Shown in pieces: positions 1 to 8,419 of a stretch of DNA of 64,000 nt. Below the pieces are notes generated by a model. It worked only from the letters and a program-made list of their open reading frames with translations. It was not told the DNA's origin and ran no database searches. A program made the translations under genes and the position numbers. This stretch comes from Alphaproteobacteria bacterium (GTDB lineage: Bacteria; Pseudomonadota; Alphaproteobacteria; Thalassobaculales; Thalassobaculaceae). Position 1 is the first letter of the stretch. Every line of letters starts with the position of its first letter. The DNA is taken from assembly GCA_024742605.1 (NCBI GenBank), contig JANSYC010000003.1, forward strand, positions 50,073 to 114,072, written 5' to 3'.

Positions 1-1
1 G

Positions 2-1084
2 GCGGCGGTGCTGGACCCGACCAATCCGGAGATCTGGTACAATCTGGGCGTTCTCCGGATTCAGCTCGACCAATTGGAGCGGGCCGCCCAGGCCTACCTG
101 CCTTATGCTCGACTGCTGCATGGACGGCCCGTAAACCAGGCCGCCACCGACCCGATGCCGAGCCTGCCGGTCGAGCCGGTCCGGCCGGTCTCACGGGTCT
201 GCTGCCTGCATCGTCTCACCCATGACCGGGATCAGTTCGCGCACCTGCGGGACCAGGATCTGCTGCCGCGCGCCATGGACGACGAGCCGGAACGTTATCA
301 GGCGCTGATCGACGGCCTGTCCGAGGAGGAGCGCACGGCGATCACCTTTCCGCTCGATGGTCGACGGTATCTGACCATCGCCCGCAGCTGGAACCGCTAT
401 GTCCATCTGGAACAGACCGGCTGGACACTCGATCGCCCGGCGCTCAACCCGGATCTCGATTGGCCGGGGTTGCAGGCGGCGTTTCTGGGTGGCGACCCGC
501 GCTGTCTTGCGATCGATCGACTGGTCACGCCCGAGGCGCTGGAGGCGTTGCTGCGGATCTGCCGGAACAGCACCTTCTGGCATCAGATAAAGGGGGCTGG
601 ATATCTCGGCGCCTATCTTAGGGAAGGGTTTTCCGACCCGCTGATCCTGGCGATCGCCGGGCAGTTGCGGGAGCGGCTGTCGGCGGTTCTGGGAGACCAG
701 CCGGTGCGGATGATCTGGGCCTACAGCTATGATCAGGGCATGGTCGGCATCAATCCCCATGCGGATTTCGCGGGCGTCAACATGAACTTCTGGATCACCC
801 CCGACGCGGCCAATCTGGACCCAGACAGTGGCGGGCTGGTGGTGTATCGGAAGGCTGCGCCCGCGGCCTGGGATTTCCGGGCCTACAACTCCGCGTCGAC
901 CGATTTCATCTACGATTTTCTGGGTGAGGACCGGGCGGACTTCATCCGCATCCCGCACCGGTCGAACCGGGCGGCCCTGTTCGACAGCCGGCTGATTCAC
1001 GAGACCGACAGCGCCCGTTTCACGCCGGGATTTCTCAACCGGCGGATCAACATCACCATGCTGTTCGGCGACGGCGGCTCCTGA
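2..1084 (+). CDS. TPR / 2OG-Fe(II) oxygenase-like protein, 5' truncated
   Basis: The reading frame is open through the left edge, so the true start lies outside the window. The first visible residues (NPEIWYNLGVLRIQLDQLERA) look like one tetratricopeptide repeat. The C-terminal half resembles a 2-oxoglutarate/Fe(II) dioxygenase fold. Numbered from the GTG at position 8, there is an HxD pair at His251/Asp253 (PHADF), a distal His331 (LIHET) and Arg345/346 (NRRINIT), the usual Fe and 2-oxoglutarate ligands. Proteins of this shape are often annotated as TPR-repeat hydroxylases. The substrate is unknown. The fold call rests on the motif triad and is moderately sure. Confidence 0.65.
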   Translation, partial: AAVLDPTNPEIWYNLGVLRIQLDQLERAAQAYLPYARLLHGRPVNQAATDPMPSLPVEPVRPVSRVCCLHRLTHDRDQFAHLRDQDLLPRAMDDEPERYQALIDGLSEEERTAITFPLDGRRYLTIARSWNRYVHLEQTGWTLDRPALNPDLDWPGLQAAFLGGDPRCLAIDRLVTPEALEALLRICRNSTFWHQIKGAGYLGAYLREGFSDPLILAIAGQLRERLSAVLGDQPVRMIWAYSYDQGMVGINPHADFAGVNMNFWITPDAANLDPDSGGLVVYRKAAPAAWDFRAYNSASTDFIYDFLGEDRADFIRIPHRSNRAALFDSRLIHETDSARFTPGFLNRRINITMLFGDGGS

Positions 1085-1096
1085 AGGTTCTGCCCG

Positions 1097-2272
1097 TCAA
1101 TCTCCGCCCAGTACCTGGAACAATCCGTCCGCGACCGCATCCGCGACCGCCTGATTGCCGGCGGGGGACATGTGGGAGCGCAGGAACATGCGCGACAGGA
1201 ACGCGCTCTGATTCCGAGCCGCCGGCTCGGCCCAAGCGTCATAGGTGTCGATGGTGGCAAGACCCTGGGTCTCGGCGCAATCGAGCAGTTGGCGGGAGCC
1301 GGCCAGCTCGCTCTGGGTCGCGGGCGAGGTCGGATCGGTGAAGGCGCGGGCGACGTATTGCGCCACCACCAGCACCCGCGCGCCGGTCGCCTCCTCCAAG
1401 GCCCTCAGGCGTCGCATCAGCAGGCAGGAGACCGAGGCGCCGTCCTGATGCGCTCGGACCTCGGTCAGGCCGCCCGCATACCACCAGTCGGTAAACCCGA
1501 AGCCGCGCATCGCGACATCGGCCAGATAGCTGTAGCCCGCCGCCGTACGCAGCACGCCGAGCTGGGCAATGCGGGGATGGAATTTCTGAGGTGGCGAGTT
1601 GCGCAGCTGCAGCTGCCCCTCGACCAGCTCGAAATACGGCTTCTCGACCCCGGCCCGCTGCACCAGTTCGGTGCGCAGGATATCCTCGTGTTTGAACGCC
1701 ACCACAATCGCCCAGGGCGAGAGGGCCGGGGCCAGGCGCTCGGCCCGCAGCACGCTCTGGTCGAGCCCGTAGCCGAAGACGCCCGCATTCGCCACCGGAG
1801 CTTCCAGCATCTCGGACAGTCGTGCCGGCCAAGTCTCGGAATCGGAAACCTCCCCGCCGAAGGTGAACGAATCCCCGACCGCCAGGACGGCGACCGAGTC
1901 CGGAGCTATGGCGGGTGGCTTCTGGGTGGTGCGGAGCCCGAGGTCGTCGGTCGTGACCTGAACACTCCAGGGGTTCGCAGAGCTCGAATAGGACGGCTCC
2001 GGGATGTAGCCCAAATCGGGATCGTAGACGGTCGGATAGGCCGATTTCAGAAGCGATAGCCGCTCCGCCACATAGTTGCGGGACACGAACGGGATCGTAT
2101 CAAGCAGGCGCGCGCCGATTTCGAGGGTTCCGACGGCAATCGCCAGGATCAGGGCAGGCTTCACAAACCGACCGGCGGCCGTCCTGCGCCCGTCGCGCCG
2201 CCCTCCGCTCCCCAGGGTCGGGCTGCCGAGTGACGGATCCTTGAATTTCGACTTTCCGCGTCCGCTCGCCAT
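1097..2272 (-). CDS. SGNH/GDSL-type hydrolase, membrane anchored
   Basis: This 391-residue protein has one N-terminal membrane segment (about 37-54, after a basic stretch) and then an SGNH hydrolase-like domain. The nucleophile block is GDSFTFGG at 133-140, and a C-terminal block HMSPAGNQAVADAV carries the catalytic-type His. Such domains act as esterases or acetyltransferases on polysaccharides or lipids outside the inner membrane; the substrate here is unknown. I chose the ATG at 2272 because GAGGAG precedes it at good spacing; the frame stays open further upstream but that part is low in hydrophobic content and runs across the divergent promoter region. It is transcribed alone. Confidence 0.75.
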   Translation of the reverse strand: MASGRGKSKFKDPSLGSPTLGSGGRRDGRRTAAGRFVKPALILAIAVGTLEIGARLLDTIPFVSRNYVAERLSLLKSAYPTVYDPDLGYIPEPSYSSSANPWSVQVTTDDLGLRTTQKPPAIAPDSVAVLAVGDSFTFGGEVSDSETWPARLSEMLEAPVANAGVFGYGLDQSVLRAERLAPALSPWAIVVAFKHEDILRTELVQRAGVEKPYFELVEGQLQLRNSPPQKFHPRIAQLGVLRTAAGYSYLADVAMRGFGFTDWWYAGGLTEVRAHQDGASVSCLLMRRLRALEEATGARVLVVAQYVARAFTDPTSPATQSELAGSRQLLDCAETQGLATIDTYDAWAEPAARNQSAFLSRMFLRSHMSPAGNQAVADAVADGLFQVLGGD

Positions 2273-2282
2273 CTCGGCACTC

Positions 2283-2303
2283 CTCACCCATAACTTAGGT
2301 GAG
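2283..2303 (-). promoter_or_regulatory. Inverted repeat overlapping the SGNH gene ribosome binding site
   Basis: CTCACC at 2283-2288 pairs with GGTGAG at 2298-2303 across a 9-base loop. On the minus strand the downstream arm leads directly into GGAG, the ribosome binding site of the gene starting at 2272. An RNA hairpin here could mask translation initiation. Only the repeat is seen; the role is inference. Confidence 0.35.
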
Positions 2304-2332
2304 TCGGGCAGAATCCCGCAAGGACCGTGCGC

Positions 2333-2361
2333 TTCGCAACGTCTGCACTTGCGTGTATAGG
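2333..2361 (+). promoter_or_regulatory. Candidate sigma-70 promoter for the PAS_5 gene
   Basis: TTCGCA at 2333-2338 and TATAGG at 2356-2361 are separated by 17 bases, in the divergent gap upstream of the start at 2428. Each hexamer matches the consensus at four positions. Confidence 0.35.
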
Positions 2362-2427
2362 ACATTGGTGCGGGTTGCGGTGGCGTAAGGATTTGGGTGG
2401 CGATTCCGCTGACGGTGGAGAACGCGC

Positions 2428-2931
2428 ATGACCGAAACCGGCCTCTGGATCTCCGACGAGTCGGATCTCTCCCCGATTGCTCCGGCCCAGCGCGCGGCGC
2501 TTCTTCATTGGCGGTCCGCGCGGGTCGCGTCAGGCGAGGTCCCGTGTCGGAACGCGATTGATCCACCGCTGGCGCTGCCGGCCGTCCTTCCCGTCATGAT
2601 CATGTTCGAGATCGACCGTCCCGACGGCCCGGAGTCGCCGACACGGGGTTACCGGTATCGGCTGATCGGAACCGAACTTGTGGCCCGCGCCGGCCGCGAC
2701 CTGACCGGGCTCCTTTTGCACGAGGTCTTCGAACCGGAGGCGATAGAGGCAGATCTCGAACTCTATTGGGAACTCGAACAACGCCGCTGTCCATATTTCG
2801 GATCCCGCATCTCGTTGATCCCGAAACGCCAGGCATTTGAGACCTATCGGCGTCTGCTGTTGCCCTTGCGCGCCACCGAAACGGATCGTATCGACCGGAT
2901 TTGGTGCGTGCTCGACTTCAACGACATGTGA
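2428..2931 (+). CDS. PAS_5 domain protein (PF07310-like)
   Basis: The protein has 167 residues and belongs, by its pattern, to the PAS_5 family common in Rhodospirillales. After a leader there is a segment ending LPVMIMFEID, then the hallmark GYRYRLIGTELVARAGRDLTG (about 73-94), and a C-terminal strand-rich part with RRLLLPLR. Members usually stand alone without a kinase or cyclase and have no assigned ligand or output. GGTGGAG at 2414-2420 supports the ATG at 2428. A paralogue of the same type lies at 18813-19343. It reads away from the SGNH gene and towards the hydantoinase pair, 152 bases upstream of it. Confidence 0.75.
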   Translation: MTETGLWISDESDLSPIAPAQRAALLHWRSARVASGEVPCRNAIDPPLALPAVLPVMIMFEIDRPDGPESPTRGYRYRLIGTELVARAGRDLTGLLLHEVFEPEAIEADLELYWELEQRRCPYFGSRISLIPKRQAFETYRRLLLPLRATETDRIDRIWCVLDFNDM

Positions 2932-2949
2932 TACGGGAGGCGTGTTTCG

Positions 2950-2970
2950 GACCATTACCGCTTATTGGTC
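2950..2970. promoter_or_regulatory. Imperfect palindrome upstream of hyuA
   Basis: GACCA at 2950-2954 mirrors TGGTC at 2966-2970, with a further TA...TA match inside (2956-2957 and 2963-2964). The 21-base element lies between the PAS_5 gene and hyuA and could be an operator. No regulator gene is adjacent, so assignment is open. Confidence 0.3.
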
Positions 2971-3083
2971 ACTAAGGGTGGAATAAACCGCAGGAAAGCC
3001 GTCGGATTGGAAAGACTATTGACGCGGTCCCATCGCTCGGGGAACCCTGACGATCCTCTTCGGCCCTTTCTCCGGACACAGCC

Positions 3084-5171
3084 ATGACCTCAGAGACGAC
3101 AGCCCCTCGCCTTGCCGTGGACGTAGGTGGCACCTTTACCGATGTCGCGATCGAGATCGGGGACCGCCTGATCACCACCAAGGTTCTCACCACACCTGCG
3201 GCACCCGAGGAAGGGGTGCTGACGGGGGTGGCGAAGGCGGTGGAAGAGGCCGGAATCAAGCCGGGTGATCTGGGACTGTTCATCCACGGCACCACCCTCG
3301 CCACCAACGCGCTGATCGAGCGCAAAGGGGCGAAAACCGCTCTGATCACCACCGAGGGCCATCGGGATTCGGTCCAGATGGCGCAGGAAAACCGGTTCGA
3401 TCAGTACGACATCAACATCGACCGGCCGGATCCGCTGGTCCCGCGTCATCTCCGCTGGTCGGTGACCGAGCGGATGAACTTCAAGGGGCAGGTGCTGCTG
3501 GATCTTGACGCGGACTCGGTCCGGGCGCTGATTCCTCGGATCCAGGACCACGGCATCGAAGCCGTCGCCATCGGCCTGCTGCATTCCTACGCCAACGGCG
3601 CGCATGAGCGTCGGGTGGCCGAAATCCTGGCGGAGGCCTACCCCGAGCTGTCGGTCACCCTGTCGAGCGAGGTCTGCCCCGAGATCCGGGAATACGAGCG
3701 TCAATCGACCGCCAGCGCCAATGCCTATGTCCGGCCAAAGATGGCGGGCTATCTGACGGCCCTGTCCGCCCGCATGACGGCACTGGGCTACACCTGTCCG
3801 ATCCTGCTGATGACCTCGGGCGGAGGGCTCACCGATCTGGACACCGCCATCCGGTTCCCGATCCGCTTGGTTGAGTCCGGCCCGGCCGGCGGCGCCATTC
3901 TGGCGACCGAGATCGCCAAGGAATGCGGGCTTGACCGGGTGCTGTCCTACGACATGGGCGGGACCACCGCGAAAATCTGTCTGATCGACGATTTCAATCC
4001 GCTGTCCAGCCGCACCTTCGAGGTCGCACGGGTCTACCGGAATATGAAGGGCAGCGGCCTGCCGGTGCGCATCCCGGCGATCGAGATGGTGGAGATCGGC
4101 GCCGGCGGCGGCTCGATCGCCAAGGTCGACGGCATGGGGCGTCTGCAGGTCGGACCGGAAAGCTCGGGCGCAGATCCGGGACCCGCCGCCTACGGGCGGG
4201 GCGGGCAGCAGGCTACCGTGACCGATGCCGACGTGGTCCTCGGCAAGGTCGACCCGGAGCGGTTCGCCGGCGGATCCTTCGGGCTCCGGCCGGATCTGGC
4301 CGAGCAGGTGGTCCAGGCGGATATCGGCAAGCCGATGGGGCTGGAAGGGCGCCTGGCCGGTTTTGCGATCGCCGAGATCGTCGACGAGAACATGGCGAAC
4401 GCGGCCCGTGTGCACGCGATCGAATGGGGCAAGGACGTGGCCGCCCGCTCGATGATCGCATTCGGTGGTGCCGCCCCGCTGCACGCGGCCCGGATGGCCG
4501 AGAAGCTGGAGATCGGTACCATCGTGGTGCCGACCGGCGCGGGTGTGGGGTCTGCCATCGGTTTCCTGCGGGCGCCGATTTCCTACGAGGTGGTGCGGTC
4601 CCGCTATCTGCGGCTGAGCGATTTCGAGGCCGGTAGCGTCAACGATCTGCTGGGCGAGATGGAAGCGGAGGCGCGGGCGATCGTGCAACATGGCGCGGGA
4701 GATGCCGAGCTCAGCGTCCATCGGGTCGCCTATATGCGTTATATGGGCCAGGGCCACGAGATTACGGTCGACCTGCCGGCGGGTGATCTGACGGACGGTC
4801 ATGCGGACAGCATCCGCACCTTTTTCGAGACGGAGTATGCAGCACTTTATGGCCGCACCATTCCGGGCCAGGAGCCGGAGATCCTGTCTTGGACCCTGAC
4901 CGTATCCGCGCCGATCGTTGCGGCTGCGGAGGCCGTCGGCGACGTGCCCGCGATCGAGGCCGCCAAACCGGTCGGCAGCCGACAGGTGTTCGACCCGGAT
5001 CTGCAGGAAACCGTCGACTACGCGATCTATCTCCGCGCCGATCTCACGCCCGGCATGAGCGTCACCGGTCCGGCCCTGATCGTCGAGGATCAGACGACCA
5101 CGGTGGTGACCTCGCCATTTGACCTGTCGGTCAATGGGATCGGCTATCTCATCCTCACCCGCACCCGCTGA
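3084..5171 (+). CDS. Hydantoinase/oxoprolinase family protein, subunit A
   Basis: This 695-residue protein has the ASKHA-fold layout of HyuA and 5-oxoprolinase N-terminal subunits. DVGGTFTDVAIE (about 13-24) is the first phosphate-binding loop, HGTTLATNALIERKG follows near residue 75, and YDMGGTTAKICLID (about 290) is the second ATP-binding block. GAGGGSIAKVD and GPESSGADPGPAAYGRGG are also family signatures. The family performs ATP-dependent opening of cyclic amides (N-methylhydantoin, 5-oxoproline) or, in acetone-carboxylase relatives, carboxylation. Subunit B follows after 11 bases, so they form an operon. The substrate cannot be told from sequence alone; no racemase or carbamoylase is next to it. 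Confidence 0.88.
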   Translation: MTSETTAPRLAVDVGGTFTDVAIEIGDRLITTKVLTTPAAPEEGVLTGVAKAVEEAGIKPGDLGLFIHGTTLATNALIERKGAKTALITTEGHRDSVQMAQENRFDQYDINIDRPDPLVPRHLRWSVTERMNFKGQVLLDLDADSVRALIPRIQDHGIEAVAIGLLHSYANGAHERRVAEILAEAYPELSVTLSSEVCPEIREYERQSTASANAYVRPKMAGYLTALSARMTALGYTCPILLMTSGGGLTDLDTAIRFPIRLVESGPAGGAILATEIAKECGLDRVLSYDMGGTTAKICLIDDFNPLSSRTFEVARVYRNMKGSGLPVRIPAIEMVEIGAGGGSIAKVDGMGRLQVGPESSGADPGPAAYGRGGQQATVTDADVVLGKVDPERFAGGSFGLRPDLAEQVVQADIGKPMGLEGRLAGFAIAEIVDENMANAARVHAIEWGKDVAARSMIAFGGAAPLHAARMAEKLEIGTIVVPTGAGVGSAIGFLRAPISYEVVRSRYLRLSDFEAGSVNDLLGEMEAEARAIVQHGAGDAELSVHRVAYMRYMGQGHEITVDLPAGDLTDGHADSIRTFFETEYAALYGRTIPGQEPEILSWTLTVSAPIVAAAEAVGDVPAIEAAKPVGSRQVFDPDLQETVDYAIYLRADLTPGMSVTGPALIVEDQTTTVVTSPFDLSVNGIGYLILTRTR

Positions 5172-5182
5172 GGGACCACGAC

Positions 5183-6853
5183 ATGGCGTCCAATCTGACC
5201 GCACTCGACAAGATCCAGACTCAGATCCAGTGGAACCGGCTGCTGTCGGTGGTGGAGGAACAGGCCCAGGTCCTGGTCCGCACCGCCTTCTCGACCTCGG
5301 CACGCGAGGCGGGGGACATCTCCGCCGGTGTGTTCGATATCGAGGGCCGCATGCTGGCACAGGCCGTGACAGGGACTCCGGGCCACGTGAACGCGATGGC
5401 CGCTTCGGTCGGCTTCTTCCTGGAGCGGTTCCCGATCGAAACCATGTCCGACGGGGACGTGTTCATCACCAACGACCCCTGGCTCGGGACCGGGCACCTC
5501 AACGACTTCACGGTCGTCACCCCGACCTTCCTGGACGGCAAGCCGATCGGCCTGTTCGCCTGCACCAGCCATGTGGTCGATGTGGGCGGGCGGGGCTTCG
5601 GGCCGGACGGGCGGCAGGTCTTCGAGGAAGGCATTCGCATCCCGATCATGCCTCTGGCCCGCGCTGGCGTGCTCGACGAGGGCGTGCTGTCGATCATCCG
5701 GGTCAACGTCCGCAATCCGGTCGAGGTCGAGGGCGATCTCTACTCGCTGATGGCCTGCAACGATGTGGGCGGCAAGCGGCTGGTCGACATGATGCGGGAG
5801 TTCGAGCTGACCGATCTCGACGATCTGGGCCGCCACATCATCGAGATCTCGCGCGCCGGCATGCTGGAGGAATTCTCCAAGCTGCCGAAGGGCACCTATC
5901 GCAACGCCATGACCATCGACGGCTTCGAATCCGAGATCGAACTGGTGGCGGCCCTGACCGTGACCGATGACGGGGTCGATGTGGACTTCGCGGGCACGTC
6001 GGGCACCTCGCGCTACGGGATCAATGTGCCGCTGACCTATACCCAGGCCTATGCGTCCTTCGGGGTGCGCTGCGTGATCGGCGGCAAGGTACCGAACAAT
6101 GCGGGCTCGCTCGGTGCGGTGCGGGTGACGGCCCCGAAGGGCTCGATCCTGAACGCGCCCGATCCGGTGGCCGTGGCGGCCCGGCATGTGATCGGCCAGA
6201 TGCTGCCGGACGTGGTATTGGGGTGTTTGAACCAGATCATGCCGAACCAGGTGCCTGCCGAGGGGACCAGCTGCCTCTACAATCCGGTTCTCTTGGGCGG
6301 GCAGGGCATCACCGATGAGGATTACGGCGATGGCACCCCGTTCGCCATGAACACTTTCCACGCGGGCGGCACCGGTGCGCGCCCGGGCAAGGACGGGATG
6401 GACGCCACCGCCTTCCCCTCGGGCGTGCGCAACACGCCGGTCGAGGTGAACGAGACCATCGCGCCGCTTGTGATCTGGCGGAAAGAATACCGCGAGGACA
6501 GTGGCGGGGCCGGCACCCATCGCGGTGGCATCGGCCAGGTCATGACCATCGCCCATTCCCAGGGGAAAGCGTTCGCCATGAACTGCATGTTCGATCGGGT
6601 GAAGAACCCGCCTCGCGGCCGCAATGGCGGTGGTGATGGGGTGGCCGGCCGGATCCAGCTCGACAGCGGGCCAGACTTCAACGGCAAGGGCCGGCAGACG
6701 ATTCCATCCGGCGACCGGGTCACGGTCTACATGCCGGGTGGCGGTGGTCTGGGTGATCCGAAAAAACGGGACAAAGCCGCCGTGGCGCGTGACGTGCTGG
6801 AAGGCTATGTCAGCGAGAAGACCGCGCGCGGGGTCTACGGCTGGGAGGGGTGA
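5183..6853 (+). CDS. Hydantoinase/oxoprolinase family protein, subunit B
   Basis: This is the B-subunit partner, 556 residues, the usual length. Family landmarks in order: RLLSVVEEQAQVLVRTAFS at the N-terminus, GHVNAMAASV and FITNDPWLGTGHLNDFTVV near 70-110, then a long central part, and the C-terminal glycine-rich block RGGIGQVM ... YMPGGGGLGDP. Such subunits complete the active site of ATP-dependent cyclic amidases. GAGGGA before the ATG serves as ribosome binding site. The gene ends 9 bases before the convergent GDCCVxC gene, so the unit is hyuAB only. Confidence 0.88.
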   Translation: MASNLTALDKIQTQIQWNRLLSVVEEQAQVLVRTAFSTSAREAGDISAGVFDIEGRMLAQAVTGTPGHVNAMAASVGFFLERFPIETMSDGDVFITNDPWLGTGHLNDFTVVTPTFLDGKPIGLFACTSHVVDVGGRGFGPDGRQVFEEGIRIPIMPLARAGVLDEGVLSIIRVNVRNPVEVEGDLYSLMACNDVGGKRLVDMMREFELTDLDDLGRHIIEISRAGMLEEFSKLPKGTYRNAMTIDGFESEIELVAALTVTDDGVDVDFAGTSGTSRYGINVPLTYTQAYASFGVRCVIGGKVPNNAGSLGAVRVTAPKGSILNAPDPVAVAARHVIGQMLPDVVLGCLNQIMPNQVPAEGTSCLYNPVLLGGQGITDEDYGDGTPFAMNTFHAGGTGARPGKDGMDATAFPSGVRNTPVEVNETIAPLVIWRKEYREDSGGAGTHRGGIGQVMTIAHSQGKAFAMNCMFDRVKNPPRGRNGGGDGVAGRIQLDSGPDFNGKGRQTIPSGDRVTVYMPGGGGLGDPKKRDKAAVARDVLEGYVSEKTARGVYGWEG

Positions 6854-6862
6854 GGGGCGTCC

Positions 6863-7081
6863 CTACGCCGCGCAACACTCGCCGCCGGTCTGAATCGGCG
6901 GACACGGGACCGTTCCGTACGAGCAGAACACACAACAGTCGCCCGCCTTCGGCTTGAGGACCTCACCGCAACCGGTACAGTCGTAGAAATACTGACAGGC
7001 ATTGGTCGGCATGGTCTCGACCGCCGAGTGGCCGCACTCCGGGCAGGTGATCTCGGAGCGGAGGACTGTCTCTGCGTTCAC
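6863..7081 (-). CDS. GDCCVxC-domain small Cys-rich protein
   Basis: The product has 72 residues, of which 11 are cysteines. CPEC (13-16) and CTGC (35-38) look like two zinc-ribbon knuckles, and GDCCVFCSYG (48-57) followed by CPPIQ (60-64) matches the family named GDCCVxC domain-containing (seleno)protein. In some relatives one cysteine is replaced by selenocysteine; here all positions are plain Cys codons. I take the GTG at 7081 because it overlaps the stop codon of the glutathione peroxidase gene as GTGA, a classic translational-coupling arrangement. The function is unknown; metal binding or thiol redox chemistry is likely. Confidence 0.8.
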   Translation of the reverse strand: MNAETVLRSEITCPECGHSAVETMPTNACQYFYDCTGCGEVLKPKAGDCCVFCSYGTVPCPPIQTGGECCAA

Positions 7082-7623
7082 TTCGGCAGCACTTTCTCGA
7101 CTGCTGCGGCCAGCTCCGGAGCGTCCGGTTTGGTCTGGCTGGGGAACAGCGCGACCACATGGCCCCCGGGGTCGATCAGATACTTGTAGAAGTTCCATTG
7201 CGGGGCTTTGCCGCCCGCCTGCTCAGCCATCCAGCGGTACATCGGATGCGCAGCGCTACCGACCACGTCGACCTTTTCGGTCATCGGGAAATCGACCGAG
7301 AAATTGACCGCGCAGAACTCCTTGATCTCGGTCTCGGTGCCCGGCTCCTGGCCGCCAAAATTGTTGGACGGCACGCCTAGCACCACCAGGCCCTTGTCCC
7401 GGTAGGTCTGCCAGAGCGCCTGAAGCCCCTCGTACTGATAGGTGAAGCCGCAGCGTGAGGCGGTGTTCACCACCAGCACGGCTTTGCCTTTGTACTGGTC
7501 CATTGCCAGTGGGCCGCCGTCGATCGAGGTGAAGCTGTAGTCATAGGCGTCGTTGCTTGCCATTGCCGGGGCTCCAAACGCGACCGCCAGGATCGCCGTC
7601 AATCCGCAGAAAAATCTAATCAT
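7078..7623 (-). CDS. Secreted glutathione peroxidase-like thiol peroxidase
   Basis: The protein has 181 residues. Residues 1-22 form a signal peptide (IRFFCGLTAILAVAFGAPAMA, cleavage near Ala22), so the enzyme acts in the periplasm. The glutathione peroxidase landmarks are present: NTASRCGFTYQY with the peroxidatic Cys58, NNFGGQEPG with Gln92, and a PQWNFYKYLID block with the Trp and Asn of the catalytic tetrad. The catalytic residue is Cys, not selenocysteine. Bacterial members usually work with thioredoxin-like donors. The start overlaps the end of the upstream molybdoenzyme gene by 8 bases, and the downstream GDCCVxC gene overlaps its stop. Confidence 0.9.
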   Translation of the reverse strand: MIRFFCGLTAILAVAFGAPAMASNDAYDYSFTSIDGGPLAMDQYKGKAVLVVNTASRCGFTYQYEGLQALWQTYRDKGLVVLGVPSNNFGGQEPGTETEIKEFCAVNFSVDFPMTEKVDVVGSAAHPMYRWMAEQAGGKAPQWNFYKYLIDPGGHVVALFPSQTKPDAPELAAAVEKVLPK

Positions 7624-8278
7624 ATCGCTGCTCCCTCCAGGGGTCACCCAGCATGTGATAGCCACGGCTTTCCCAGAACCCTTTCACGTCGCGGTCGACC
7701 AGGCGGATCGACCGGATCCATTTCGCACTCTTCCAGAAGTAGAGCGACGGAACGACGAGTCGAACCGGCCCGCCATGCTCGCGGGTCAGCGGCGCGTCGT
7801 TCCAGTGTGTGACCAGCAGGCTGTCCGGCTCCTGCAGGTACTCGAGCGGCAGGCCGGTGGTGTAGCCGTCATAGGATTTGATCAGCGCGAACCGGGCCTC
7901 CTCCCGTGGCCGGGCCTCCGCCAGCAGATCCAGGGTCGCAACGCCGCGCCACCTGTTGTCCAGCCGGGACCAGAAGGTCACGCAATGGATATCGCTCACC
8001 CGCTCTGTCTGCGGGATCGCCTGGAGATCCGTATAGGCTAGTTTCATCGGGCCGTGCACCAGACCCTCAACGCTCAGCGCCCAGTCCTTGGCGGAAATGT
8101 TCGGATGGGTGCCCAGATCCAGCACCGGCCAGTCCCGCACCAGATGTTGGCCTGCCGGCATCCGCCCGCCGGTCGGCACGATTGTCGGCCTCGCGGCGGG
8201 GGGCTGCCGCCGGTCGCGGGCCCAACGCTCCTTCTCGGCGATCAGCTTGTCCCGGCGCGGGATCACGGTGTCGGACAT
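7616..8278 (-). CDS. Sulfite-oxidase-like molybdopterin oxidoreductase
   Basis: The 220-residue protein is a single molybdopterin-binding domain of the sulfite oxidase/YedY type. WALSVEGLVHGPMKL is the usual lead strand, and DIHCVTFWSRLDNRWRG carries the cysteine expected to ligate molybdenum. YTTGLPLEYL and HGGPVRLVVPSLYFWKSAKWI complete the family pattern. No signal peptide or Tat motif is seen, so it is probably cytoplasmic, unlike MsrP. The ATG at 8278 is preceded by GAGGAG; a longer frame from 8305 has no better site. It heads the three-gene redox operon. The substrate (sulfite or another S/N-oxide) is not determined by the sequence. Confidence 0.85.
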   Translation of the reverse strand: MSDTVIPRRDKLIAEKERWARDRRQPPAARPTIVPTGGRMPAGQHLVRDWPVLDLGTHPNISAKDWALSVEGLVHGPMKLAYTDLQAIPQTERVSDIHCVTFWSRLDNRWRGVATLDLLAEARPREEARFALIKSYDGYTTGLPLEYLQEPDSLLVTHWNDAPLTREHGGPVRLVVPSLYFWKSAKWIRSIRLVDRDVKGFWESRGYHMLGDPWREQRYD

Positions 8279-8419
8279 GATTTTCAGCTCCTCGCAAGCA
8301 GACATGGCATCGACGATGCCGGCTTGCCAGCGTGATCACGAGAATGTTGCCGACCCGGCGCTGGCGGGCAGGCGTATCCGATGCAATCTTCTCGGGACAC
8401 GCGCACCGGAGGATCCGTC

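Noticed and set aside
3090..5360. Long open frame on the minus strand across hyuA
   Set aside because: It is antisense to a clear HyuA gene, rich in Arg, Gly, His and Asp without a family pattern, an expected effect of high-GC third positions.
5144..6556. Long minus-strand frame across hyuB
   Set aside because: Shadow of a well-supported gene; composition is His/Arg/Gly-rich and shows no domain.
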